The notes under the pieces are model-generated. The model was not told the DNA's origin. It ran no database searches and worked only from the letters and a program-made list of their open reading frames with translations. The position numbers were made by a program, and so were the translations under genes. Positions 33,239 to 40,597 of a DNA stretch of 64,000 bases are shown here, piece after piece (the stretch's first letter is position 1; every line of letters begins with the position of its first letter). Source of the stretch: Actinoplanes utahensis. GTDB taxonomy: Bacteria; Actinomycetota; Actinomycetes; Mycobacteriales; Micromonosporaceae. The DNA is taken from NCBI RefSeq assembly GCF_016862455.1, contig NZ_BOMZ01000048.1, positions 97,444 through 161,443 of the forward strand, read 5' to 3'.

Positions 33239-33801
33239 CGCTCCTCCTTCGGGGCGGTGGTGGTCAGGACGTCACGTACATGTCCGTCCACGTACGGGTC
33301 GTCACCGATCAGTTCGCGCAGTCGCGCGCGGGCCCGCGACAGCCTGGTCCGGGCCGCGCCGGCGCTGATCCCGAGCACGTCGGCCGCCTCGCGGGGCTGC
33401 AGGCCCTCCCAAGTGGTCAGCATGATCAGTTCCCGGTCCGGTTCGTCGAGGCGAGCCAGCGCCGCCCGCACCGCCAGCCGTTGCGGCACCTCGCTGGCCG
33501 GGTCGCGGGACACCACCGCGGTGATTCGCTGGCGTAACCGTTCGCCCAGCCGTTCCCGGCGGGTTCCGCCCCGGTGGTGGTTGGCCAGGACGCGACGTGC
33601 CACCCCGTACAGCCACAGTCGTATCTCGTCGTCGGGTGGCAGGTCACCGCTGCGGCGCCAGGCCACCAGGAACGTCTCGGCGACCACATCCGAGGCGTCC
33701 GCGTGCTGGTCGACGCGGCGTGACGCGTACGCCAGCAGTGCCGGGAAGTTGCTCGCGTAGACATGCCGGAAACGCTGCTCGTGCTCGGTCCCAGAACTCA
33801 C
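33235..33801 (-). CDS. ECF (extracytoplasmic function) RNA polymerase sigma factor
   Basis: This 188-residue protein has sigma region 2 (FRHVYASNFPALLAYASRRV, then DASDVVAETFLVAWR, the core and -10 binding helix) and region 4 (LDEPDRELIMLTTWEGLQ, then EAADVLGISAGAARTRLSRA, the -35 reading helix). Nothing lies between them but a short linker, as in ECF sigmas. It directs polymerase to a small regulon under control of the downstream membrane partner. The GTG at 33801 is the first start that leaves the region 2 helix complete. The divergent aldo/keto reductase starts 40 bases away, so the two may share a regulatory region. Confidence 0.92.
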   Translation of the reverse strand: MSSGTEHEQRFRHVYASNFPALLAYASRRVDQHADASDVVAETFLVAWRRSGDLPPDDEIRLWLYGVARRVLANHHRGGTRRERLGERLRQRITAVVSRDPASEVPQRLAVRAALARLDEPDRELIMLTTWEGLQPREAADVLGISAGAARTRLSRARARLRELIGDDPYVDGHVRDVLTTTAPKEER

Positions 33802-33827
33802 GTCACATCCATGTCCGGACCATCGGT

Positions 33828-33833
33828 TAGCGT
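33828..33833 (+). promoter_or_regulatory. -10 box for leaderless aldo/keto reductase message
   Basis: TAGCGT lies seven bases before the ATG at 33841, and there is no ribosome site. The same box in the same position precedes the dialkylglycine decarboxylase gene (40586-40591) and the SDR gene (38006-38001 on the minus strand), and TAACGT (38767-38772) precedes the hydrolase at 38780. Confidence 0.55.
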
Positions 33834-33840
33834 TACGCCG

Positions 33841-34671
33841 ATGACATCGACGGACTTCTACCGTATCGGCGGGGACCTTCCGGTGCGGCGACTCGGTTTC
33901 GGCGCCATGCACCTCACCGCCCAGGACCGCCGGATCGCGCTCGCGGTGCTCCGCCGGGCCGTCGCCCTGGGCGTCACCCTGATCGACACCGCTCATCTGT
34001 ACGGCGGTGGCGTCAACGAGGAGATCGTCGCCGAAGCCCTGCACCCCTACCCGGACGACGTGCTGATCACGACGAAGGTCGGCGTCGCCCGTACCGGTCC
34101 GGAGGGGGAGTGGCGGCTGGACGGCCGGCCGGAGGTGCTGCGCGAGCAGGTCGACCGGGCGCTGACCCGGCTGCGGGTGGACCGGATCGAACTGCTCCAG
34201 CTGCACCGGATCGATCCGGAGACGCCACTCGCCGACCAGGTCGGCACCCTGCGCGAACTGCGGGACGCCGGCAAGATCGGCCGGATCGGCCTGTCCGAGG
34301 TGACCGTGGACCAGCTCGGCGAGGCCCGGCGGATCGTCGACATCGTCAGCGTGCAGAACCGCTACAACCTCCTCGACCGTGAGCACGAGCCGGTTCTCGC
34401 CGCCTGCGAGACTGCCGGCATCGCCTTCCTGCCGTGGCGGCCGACCGCCGCGGGCGGTTCCGGGGCGCGGGCGGCCGTCGCCGACGTGGCCGCCGAACTG
34501 GGCGTCACGGCCACCCAGGTGGCGCTGGCCTGGCTGCTCGCCCGTTCGCCGGTGATGCTGCCGATCCCCGGCACCGCCAGTCTCGCCCATCTCGAGGAGA
34601 ACGTCGCCGCCGCCGATGTCCGGCTGTCGGCCGCCCACCGCGCGCTCCTGGACGACCTCGAACCGGCGTGA
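33841..34671 (+). CDS. Aldo/keto reductase
   Basis: The 276-residue enzyme is a (beta/alpha)8 NADPH-dependent reductase. Visible are the N-terminal LGFGAMHL, the catalytic Asp and Tyr in LIDTAHLYGGGVNEE (about 46-60), the Lys in LITTKVG and the His in LLQLHRID, which complete the tetrad. The C-terminal PIPGTASLAHLEEN box binds the cofactor phosphate. It reduces aldehydes or ketones; the substrate cannot be stated. The ATG at 33841 follows a -10 box by seven bases. It is divergent from the ECF sigma gene, so it could belong to that regulon, but this is inference from position only. Confidence 0.92.
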   Translation: MTSTDFYRIGGDLPVRRLGFGAMHLTAQDRRIALAVLRRAVALGVTLIDTAHLYGGGVNEEIVAEALHPYPDDVLITTKVGVARTGPEGEWRLDGRPEVLREQVDRALTRLRVDRIELLQLHRIDPETPLADQVGTLRELRDAGKIGRIGLSEVTVDQLGEARRIVDIVSVQNRYNLLDREHEPVLAACETAGIAFLPWRPTAAGGSGARAAVADVAAELGVTATQVALAWLLARSPVMLPIPGTASLAHLEENVAAADVRLSAAHRALLDDLEPA

Positions 34672-34817
34672 CCGGGGCGCGACACCGCTGATGTCGTGGA
34701 TCGTCGAGGTGCGGATACCGTACAGCCGGAGCAGTAGGACACGTCACCGGCGCGGGGGTACGACGCGACCCGCACCAGCATGCCCGCCCGGTGACGCGGC
34801 GCACGAGGGAGCACGGC

Positions 34818-35495
34818 GTGAAGTCGACGGAGGCACGTGACCTGGCCGCCGGCCTGATGAAGAAGCACGGCCTCACCGGTTGGCGGCTGACCTTCGACGA
34901 CGCGAAGACCCGCGCCGGGGTGTGCCGTCCCGACCGGAGAGAGATCGGCCTGTCCCGCCCGCTGACCCGCCTCCACACCCCCGAGCAGGTCACCGAGACC
35001 GTCCTGCACGAGATCGCCCACGCCCTCGCCGGCCCCGGCCACGGCCACGACGACGTGTGGCGAACGATCGCCCGGCGGATCGGCTGCTCCGGCACCCGCT
35101 GCGTCCCCGAGGACGTCCCCCGCGTCGACGGCGACTGGCAGGGCACCTGCCCCGCCGGCCACCGCACCACCGCCCACCGCCGCCCCACCCGGGTCCGCTC
35201 GTGCGGCCGGTGCTCCCCACGTTTCGACCGCTCCGCCGTGTACGAGTGGACCTACCGCGGCCGTCCCGCCCCGATGCTCCCCGCTTACACCGCCGAACTG
35301 AACGGCCTCCGATCCACCACGGACGCCACGCCACCGCTGCCCCGCGTCGGCGACCACGTCCGCCTGAAGGGCGCGGGAAAGTACGGCGGCCTGACCGGAA
35401 CCATCGTCAAACAGGGCCGTACCCGCTTCCACGTGCAAACCGAAGCGGGCCTCCTCCAAGCCTCCTTCACCATGGTCGAACCCACCGCACCCTGA
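34818..35495 (+). CDS. SprT-like zinc metallopeptidase with C-terminal KOW-like segment
   Basis: This 225-residue protein has a SprT/zincin core: VLHEIAHALAGPGHGH, with His64, Glu65, His68 and a third His near 75-77. Two cysteine pairs follow (CSGTRC and CPAGH with CGRC), compatible with a zinc ribbon. A small beta segment at the C terminus (VGDHVRLKGAGKYGGLTGTI) reads like a KOW/Tudor-type barrel. SprT relatives in eukaryotes cleave DNA-protein crosslinks; the bacterial role is not settled. The GTG at 34818 has GAGGGAG seven bases before it. A long frame on the other strand overlaps it entirely and is most likely not translated here. Confidence 0.82.
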   Translation: MKSTEARDLAAGLMKKHGLTGWRLTFDDAKTRAGVCRPDRREIGLSRPLTRLHTPEQVTETVLHEIAHALAGPGHGHDDVWRTIARRIGCSGTRCVPEDVPRVDGDWQGTCPAGHRTTAHRRPTRVRSCGRCSPRFDRSAVYEWTYRGRPAPMLPAYTAELNGLRSTTDATPPLPRVGDHVRLKGAGKYGGLTGTIVKQGRTRFHVQTEAGLLQASFTMVEPTAP

Positions 35496-36488
35496 CCGCC
35501 GCACACCCACCCTCAGCGCCCCGCCCGGGCCCAGCGACACACCGGGCAGGCGCACCGATCCGCCTTCCGAAACTCGATCCCACTCGGAGGAACCGGCAAT
35601 CATCCACCCCCACCGAAAGCCCTCGCCAGCGACAATTCGTGGAGCCGAAAAACAAAGACCTGAACAACCAATCACCACCGCACGGTGACCACAGCGAACC
35701 GTTCCACGCCGGAAAACAATGAGTGTCACCGCAACCGCCATCCCGCAATGGCCACACTCATTCAATAAGGTCTCGCCGCCGGATAACCCGGGGACCCGTG
35801 ACTCCCGCCACCACGAATGCGCGTCGAATCGCCTCTGCTTGACCCCCGGCGAACCCTCTGCCACCGAAGAGGCTGCCGCCCACGTAACCGTCCCATGGCA
35901 GACCCGCTTCGTCGCGGTCTCGCGACCCGGGATGGCTTGGTGCCACACCCTCGCCGCGGGTCGCGCTGCCGGTCCTGTCACCTGCTTCACCGACGTCTCC
36001 GACTGGCTCGTCTTCGCCGTGGCCGGCGTCTCCGACTGGCTCGTCTTCGCCGTGGCCGAAGTTTGGGACCGGCTCCTCTTTGCCGTGGCCGACGTTTGCG
36101 ACTGCGCCGCTGTCTCCGTTGCTCGAGGCCCTGCGCCGTCCTCTTCCACAACTGATTCGGCTCGCTGGACTGTCACCTCTGCCGCCGCTGAAGAGGACAG
36201 CCGTGCGCGCGACTGCACCTGTGCCGCTGAGGTGATTCGTGGTGGCGGCGCCGCCGGCCGTGCGGCCCTCGGCGCGACCTCCGCCGGAATGCTCCCAGCG
36301 GCAGGCGGCAGCAGCGACACGGCACCGCTCTCCCGCAGTCGCCGGAGTTTCTCGGCATGGCGTCGCTTCAGGCCCCAATCACGACGAATCTTGTGCTCAC
36401 GCCGAAACTCCTCGCGCTCGGGATCGTAATTCCGGGCCTTGGTTCGATCCCGCAGAGCCGCAGTCTCCGCCCGACTGAACAATGACAT
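35496..36488 (-). CDS. Hypothetical protein with basic N terminus and 11-residue repeats; C-terminal end uncertain
   Basis: The gene starts at the ATG at 36488 with MSLFSRAETAALRDRTKARN, a charged helical opening that recurs in small actinobacterial proteins of unknown role. An Ala/Pro/Ser-rich stretch follows, then three copies of an 11-residue repeat (AKTSQSETPAT type). Its frame has no stop until 34362, deep inside the oppositely transcribed SprT gene, which is implausible. A second frame takes over well after the repeats and stops at 35758, so a frameshift in the repeats may have changed the end. I show the part that does not overlap SprT. Only the N-terminal 150 residues are reliable. 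Confidence 0.5.
35992..36090. repeat. 33-bp tandem repeat, three copies
   Basis: Units at 35992-36024, 36025-36057 and 36058-36090 share the GACTGGCTCGTCTTCGCCGTG core; the third has several changes and a partial fourth follows. The unit length keeps the frame and encodes the 11-residue repeats of the gene around it. Confidence 0.85.
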
Positions 36489-36752
36489 CTGCCCCACCCG
36501 TATATTGTCCCAGGCCGGAGTCCGAAAGTGTAAGCAGTGGATCAACCATAATCATTTTCCAAGCATTCCCGGAATCGCTTGACCTCCCTTCAGGGCAGGA
36601 TCGTCCGCGCAATGGCAGATCGTGCTCGGCTGTCTCTGGCCGCTTCGGAGACGGCTCTGATTGTGTGGCTGGTGTCGGCTCGCTGGGGATGAGCCGGCGG
36701 CAGTGACGGTGACTGTTGACCTCAACTCGGCACCTTGAAGGTATTTGTCCGT
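36489..36752. other. Gene-free, lower-GC intergenic stretch
   Basis: Between the gene start at 36488 and the repeats at 36753 no frame with family character is seen. The segment is clearly poorer in GC than its surroundings. It contains a probable promoter for the minus-strand gene (a CAATATAC stretch about 15-20 bases before its start). Confidence 0.5.
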
Positions 36753-36911
36753 CTGCCGCTGCCGCTGCCGCTGCCGCTGCCGCCGGCCAGGGCCGGGCCG
36801 GGTCCGGCCAGGGCCGGGCCGGGTCCGGCCAGGTTCGGGCCGGGTCCGGCCAGGTTCGGGCCGGGTCCGGCCAGGTTCGGGCCGGGTCCGGCCAGGTCCG
36901 GGCCGGGTCGG
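36753..36911. repeat. Hexanucleotide run followed by 21-bp minisatellite
   Basis: Five CTGCCG units (36753-36782) are followed by six units of 21 bp at 36787-36911. The first two units carry GGGCCGG where units three to five carry GTTCGGG, so copies have spread in blocks. The unit length would encode a seven-residue PARFGPG repeat on the plus strand, but no start or partner supports a protein. Confidence 0.9.
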
Positions 36912-37007
36912 CCCGGAGACAGTGGCTTGATCAGGAGCCCGACCGCCGTTCAGGTCCGCCGTCTCCGGGCGAGCCTCGCCGCCTCCACACCGGGCAAGGA
37001 AGAACGC

Positions 37008-37090
37008 ATGCCCATGCCGGCGGACCTCGCCGACGTGCTCATCGGCGTCGACACTCACGAAGAGGCCCATAACGCCGCGATACCGCTACC
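37008..37090 (+). mobile_element. IS110-family transposase N-terminal remnant
   Basis: The frame from the ATG at 37008 reads MPMPADLADVLIGVDTHEEA, which matches the start of IS110-type transposases, where the first catalytic Asp sits in VDTHK. After about 28 codons the similarity is lost in Arg/Pro-rich sequence. The Lys/Asp following VDTH is changed, and no DEDD partners or serine motif exist. This is a decayed 5' stub without visible element ends. Confidence 0.55.
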
Positions 37091-37232
37091 GGCGGTGTCC
37101 CGGCCGCGACACCGTGACCACCGATCCGACGGCGACGCCGAGCCGGCCGCTCCGGGAGCCGGACCGCGCGCCGGTGTCCGTCCCGGTCGACGCCGTGTTC
37201 GGCCTGGTGGTGATGGTGGCGGGATCGGAGCG

Positions 37233-37284
37233 GTGACCGGACGCGGTGACCGGACGCGGTGGCCAGACGCGGTGACCGGTGTCG
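37233..37284. repeat. 13-bp tandem repeat, four copies
   Basis: Units of GTGACCGGACGCG type at 37233-37245, 37246-37258, 37259-37271 and 37272-37284; the last two are degenerate. The array ends 20 bp before the SDR stop codon. Confidence 0.8.
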
Positions 37285-37304
37285 GTCACCGCGCCGGGCC
37301 AGTT

Positions 37305-37994
37305 TCAAGGCAGGGTGTAGAACCGGCTCGGGTCCTCGGCCAGCGAGGCCTTCACCATGGCGCTCCACTTGTCGACGACCACCTCCATCAGGTCCTGCTC
37401 GACGCCGTCCAGCGCGGCCCGTACGACATCTGCCGGATCGGCTTTCTCGATGTCGAAGCCGGCCATCATGTCGGTGTCCGCGGCACCCAGGTGCACCCCC
37501 GTGACCAGGGTTTTCTGCCCTGCCAGTTCCAGGCGGACACCGTTGGTCAGGTTCCATGCGGCGGCCTTCGCGGCGCCGTAGGCGGTGGCGCCGTCGGTGT
37601 TGAACCAGGACAGCGCGGACAGCACGTTGAGGATGGCGCCGCCGGCCAGGCGCGGTGCGAACGCCCGGATCATTCCCAGCGTGCCCCAGAAGTGGGTGTC
37701 CATCTCGAGGCGGATCTTGTCGAGGTCGCCGGTGACCAGATTCGTGTACGTGGACACACCCGCGTTGTTGATGAGCAGGTTGACGTCGGTGGCGACCTCG
37801 GCGGCCGCGGCGATGCTGGACTGGTCGGTGATGTCCAGGCGCAACGGTTCCACGCCCGGGATGTCGATCAGCTCGGGACGGCGGGCGGTGGCGTACACCT
37901 TGGCCGCGCCGCGTTCGAGCAACTGCTGGGTGAACTGCCGTCCGAGACCGCGATTTGCGCCCGTGACCAGGGCGATCGCTCCGTTGATCTGCAT
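37305..37994 (-). CDS. Short-chain dehydrogenase/reductase (SDR)
   Basis: The 229-residue enzyme is a classical SDR. The cofactor loop TGANRGLG is at 11-18, NNAG at 76-79, and the catalytic Ser (about 126-129), Tyr139 and Lys143 lie in YGAAKAA. The Arg-rich end of strand 2 (ARRPE) favours NADPH. It oxidises or reduces a small alcohol or ketone; the substrate is unknown. It is divergent from the MerR gene, with 58 bp between starts, and its promoter has the long spacer with a centred palindrome that MerR proteins act on. This makes it the probable target of that regulator. The message looks leaderless (TAGCGT, then six bases). Confidence 0.92.
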   Translation of the reverse strand: MQINGAIALVTGANRGLGRQFTQQLLERGAAKVYATARRPELIDIPGVEPLRLDITDQSSIAAAAEVATDVNLLINNAGVSTYTNLVTGDLDKIRLEMDTHFWGTLGMIRAFAPRLAGGAILNVLSALSWFNTDGATAYGAAKAAAWNLTNGVRLELAGQKTLVTGVHLGAADTDMMAGFDIEKADPADVVRAALDGVEQDLMEVVVDKWSAMVKASLAEDPSRFYTLP

Positions 37995-38000
37995 GTGGCT

Positions 38001-38032
38001 ACGCTAGGACCTGACGTTGACGTCAGAGGCAA
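38001..38032 (-). promoter_or_regulatory. MerR-type long-spacer promoter of the SDR gene
   Basis: On the minus strand -35 TTGCCT (38032-38027) and -10 TAGCGT (38006-38001) are 20 bp apart, longer than normal. Between them lies the perfect palindrome CTGACGT-TG-ACGTCAG (38011-38026, plus-strand reading). MerR activators untwist exactly such spacers. Confidence 0.7.
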
Positions 38033-38052
38033 GTCGTGGGATGGAGGTCACC

Positions 38053-38421
38053 ATGCGGATCGGCGAACTCGCGGAGCGGGCCGGGGTCAGCGTGCGCGCG
38101 CTGCGGTACTACGAGGAGCAGGGTCTCCTGCACGCCGAGCGCAGCGGGAGCGGCCAGCGCCGGTACGCGGCGCCGGCCGTCGAGCGGGTGCGGCTCATCC
38201 AGATGCTGTACGCGGCCGGTCTGACCAGCCGCACCATCGCGGAGCTGCTGCCCTGCGTGGACGCCGGGGTGAGCACCCCGGAGTCGCGGGCCCGGCTGGC
38301 CTCCGAGCGCGACCGCATCGACGGGCAGATCGCCGAGCTGACCCGGACCCGGGATCGGCTCGACGAGGTGATCCGGTCCACGTACCGCACCGACAACGGC
38401 TGCGTGCACCGGGCCGCATAG
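38053..38421 (+). CDS. MerR-family transcriptional regulator
   Basis: This 122-residue protein has the MerR winged helix (MRIGELAERAGVSVRALRYY, then EEQGLLHAERSGSGQRRY) and a C-terminal coiled-coil dimerisation helix (about 85-115). There is a single Cys in NGCVH near the end and no metal-binding loop of the CueR/MerR kind, so an organic ligand is more likely. GGAGG lies just upstream of the ATG at 38053. It is divergent from the SDR gene and has a palindrome in a 20-bp promoter spacer to act on. It probably activates the SDR gene. Confidence 0.92.
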   Translation: MRIGELAERAGVSVRALRYYEEQGLLHAERSGSGQRRYAAPAVERVRLIQMLYAAGLTSRTIAELLPCVDAGVSTPESRARLASERDRIDGQIAELTRTRDRLDEVIRSTYRTDNGCVHRAA

Positions 38422-38433
38422 GCGCCACCCCTC

Positions 38434-38745
38434 CTACGGTTTCATGGTGTGCAGGAAGTCGGCGGCTCGGGTGACGTAAGGCTCGACGTCGTACAGGTCG
38501 ATGTGCCGGGCGGCGTCCAGCCACACCATCGACTTCGGCCCGGCGGCCGCGGCATAGGTGGCCTCGGCCAGTTCCGGCGGGCAGTAGTCGTCGACCCGGC
38601 CGTGCACCAGCAGCAGCGGGGCGACCGCCGGTACCCTTCCGGGTCGCCGGCGGCGAACCGGGCGGGGCTGTTGTACGCGCCGGCGATCCCGATGACCGCG
38701 CGCAACCGGGGATCGGCGGGGCCGCTCGCCGCGATCTGTCAGTGG
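38434..38745 (-). pseudogene. Broken alpha/beta hydrolase, C-terminal remnant
   Basis: One frame ends PLLLVHGRVDDYCPPELAEA and continues to a catalytic-His context (DAARHIDLYDVEPYV), stopping at 38434. Upstream of about 38640 the similarity continues in another frame (LRAVIGIAGAYNSPARFAAG). So a frameshift splits the remnant, and the N-terminal 200 or so residues with the nucleophile are missing. It resembles DUF1100/dienelactone-type hydrolases. Confidence 0.65.
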
Positions 38746-38779
38746 GCGACCGAGAACGGACAGCGGTAACGTCGGATCG

Positions 38780-39652
38780 ATGTTCGACGTTTTTCAGCTC
38801 GACCGGCTCGACCTCGATGACGTCTCGCTGCGGTTCCGGCACGGTGGCTCCGGTGTGCCGGTGGTCCTGTTGCACGGGCATCCGCGGACCCACACCACCT
38901 GGCATGCGGTCGCGCCGTTGCTGGCCGCCGACCACTTCGTGGTCACACCCGACCTGCGGGGGTACGGAAGGTCCACCGTCCCGCCGGATCGTCCCGATCA
39001 CGCCCAGTCGTCCAAGCGGGAGATGGCCCGCGACGTGGTCCGGCTGATGGCGCACCTGGGTCACGACCGGTTCGCGGTCGCCGGGCACGACCGTGGCGCC
39101 CTCGCCGCGTTCCGCACCGCGATGGATCACCCGCGGGCGGTGACCCATCTGGTGGTCATGGACGGCCTGCCGGTGGTCGAGCACCTGGAACGCACCGATG
39201 CCACCTTCGCTCGGGTGTGGTGGCACTGGTGGTTCCTCGGGCAGACCGAGAAACCGGCCGAGCCGCTGATCAACGCCGACCCGGACGGCTGGTATCGGAC
39301 GCCCGGTCCGGAAGTGATCGGCGAGGGCAACCATGCGGACGTGTGGGCGGCGTTGCGCGACCCGGACGTGGTGCACGGCATGTGCGAGGACTACCGGGCC
39401 GGTCTCGGCATCGACCGTGGGCACGACGAGGCCGACCGGGCCGCGGGCCGGCAGGTCCGGTGTCCCACGATGCTGCTCGAATCGGTGCACGACGACATCG
39501 ACATCCACGGCGATCCGGCGGCGATCTGGGCGCCGTGGCTGGCGCGGCCGTTGCGGCACCGGCGGATCGACAGCGGGCACCACCAGGCCGAGGAGGCGCC
39601 CGAGCAGGTGGCCGGTGAGCTGCGGGAGTTCCTCAGGAGCGCAGCGCGGTGA
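38780..39652 (+). CDS. Alpha/beta hydrolase, haloacetate dehalogenase-like
   Basis: The 290-residue enzyme follows the fluoroacetate dehalogenase pattern: nucleophile Asp104 in GHDRGA, acid Asp128, the halide-pocket pair His149-Trp150, Tyr205, and catalytic His267 in SGHHQAEEAP. One change stands out: the second substrate-binding Arg (three residues after the first in haloacetate dehalogenases) is Leu108 here, while the first (Arg105) is kept. Carboxylate binding may therefore differ; an epoxide hydrolase-like or other dehalogenase role is possible. TAACGT seven bases before the ATG suggests a leaderless message. It converges with the LysR gene, overlapping its end by 20 bp. Confidence 0.85.
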   Translation: MFDVFQLDRLDLDDVSLRFRHGGSGVPVVLLHGHPRTHTTWHAVAPLLAADHFVVTPDLRGYGRSTVPPDRPDHAQSSKREMARDVVRLMAHLGHDRFAVAGHDRGALAAFRTAMDHPRAVTHLVVMDGLPVVEHLERTDATFARVWWHWWFLGQTEKPAEPLINADPDGWYRTPGPEVIGEGNHADVWAALRDPDVVHGMCEDYRAGLGIDRGHDEADRAAGRQVRCPTMLLESVHDDIDIHGDPAAIWAPWLARPLRHRRIDSGHHQAEEAPEQVAGELREFLRSAAR

Positions 39653-40514
39653 GGACGGCGCTGATCTCCGGGCGCGGGGTGGGGGAGCGGCGGACCGCGG
39701 CGATGATCCGGCGGGTCACCGGCGGGGTGAGCGGGCGGGTCGCGACCTGGTAACGCGGGTCTACGGCGAGGCTCGGCAGCAGCGTGATCGACGCGCCCTT
39801 CTCCACGTGCCGCAGCGCCAGCATGTAGTTGTTGAACCGGCAGATCACCGCCGGTTCGAAACCGGACTCCCGGCACAGGCGGGTGGCCAGCGCCGACATG
39901 TAGGAGCCGGCCACGTCGAAGGTCCACCGCTGGTCCGCGCAGGCGTGCAGGGCGACCGCCTCGTGCCCGGTCAGCGGATGCCCGTCGGGCAGCACCAGGA
40001 CGATCTCGTCGGCGGCGATCGGGACCAGGTCGATGGCGGGGTCGAGTTCGGCGCCCGCGAAGTCGGCGGTCGTGATGATCACGTCGACCTCGCCGCGGCG
40101 CAGCGCCGGCATGCTGTCGTGCGGTTCCGATTCGAGCAGCACCACCGTCACGTCGGGATGCCGGGCGGCCAGGGCGGCGACCGCCGGTTCGGCGAGGGCG
40201 TGGACGGCGCTCTGGAACGCGGCGAGGGTGACCGTCCCGGCGGGCTCGTCGGCGAGCCCGCGCAGTTCCGCCTCGGCGGCGTCCATGGCGGCCAGGATCT
40301 CCCGGGCCCGGCTGGCCAGCAGCACCCCGGCGGCGGTCAGCCGGACCCGGCGGCCGGTGCGTTCCAGCAGCGCGGTACGCGTCTCCCGCTCCAGGGTCGC
40401 GAGCTGCTGGGACACCGCCGACGGGCTGAGGTTGCCGCGCTGGGCGACGGCGCGGACGGTCCCGTACGTCGCCAGGTCGGCCAGCAGCCGCAGCCGCCAC
40501 GGATTCAGCGTCAC
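39633..40514 (-). CDS. LysR-family transcriptional regulator
   Basis: The 293-residue protein has the LysR winged helix at about 4-62 (LRLLADLATYGTVRAVAQRG, NLSPSAVSQQLATLE) and a two-lobe effector-binding domain (about 90-290). It is divergent from the dialkylglycine decarboxylase gene with 83 bp between the starts. That is the standard layout for a LysR protein controlling its neighbour, and DgdR of Burkholderia regulates dgdA in the same way. A role in regulating the decarboxylase is therefore likely, with a 2,2-dialkylglycine as possible ligand. Confidence 0.9.
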   Translation of the reverse strand: MTLNPWRLRLLADLATYGTVRAVAQRGNLSPSAVSQQLATLERETRTALLERTGRRVRLTAAGVLLASRAREILAAMDAAEAELRGLADEPAGTVTLAAFQSAVHALAEPAVAALAARHPDVTVVLLESEPHDSMPALRRGEVDVIITTADFAGAELDPAIDLVPIAADEIVLVLPDGHPLTGHEAVALHACADQRWTFDVAGSYMSALATRLCRESGFEPAVICRFNNYMLALRHVEKGASITLLPSLAVDPRYQVATRPLTPPVTRRIIAAVRRSPTPRPEISAVLTALRS

Positions 40515-40597
40515 GCCCGCACTGTACGGCTCCGCTTAACAGCCACGGTGAGAATGTGAGATGGACCTGCCCAACACCGGACTTCTAGCGTCGGGGC

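Noticed and set aside
36787..36911. Regular repeats as a possible CRISPR array
   Set aside because: Units of 21 bp are directly adjacent, with no unique spacers and no cas genes.
36735..38474. 579-residue plus-strand frame through repeats, IS110 stub and SDR gene
   Set aside because: It has no ribosome site, includes repeat-encoded low-complexity sequence and is antisense to the SDR gene. Only the short transposase-like part is meaningful.
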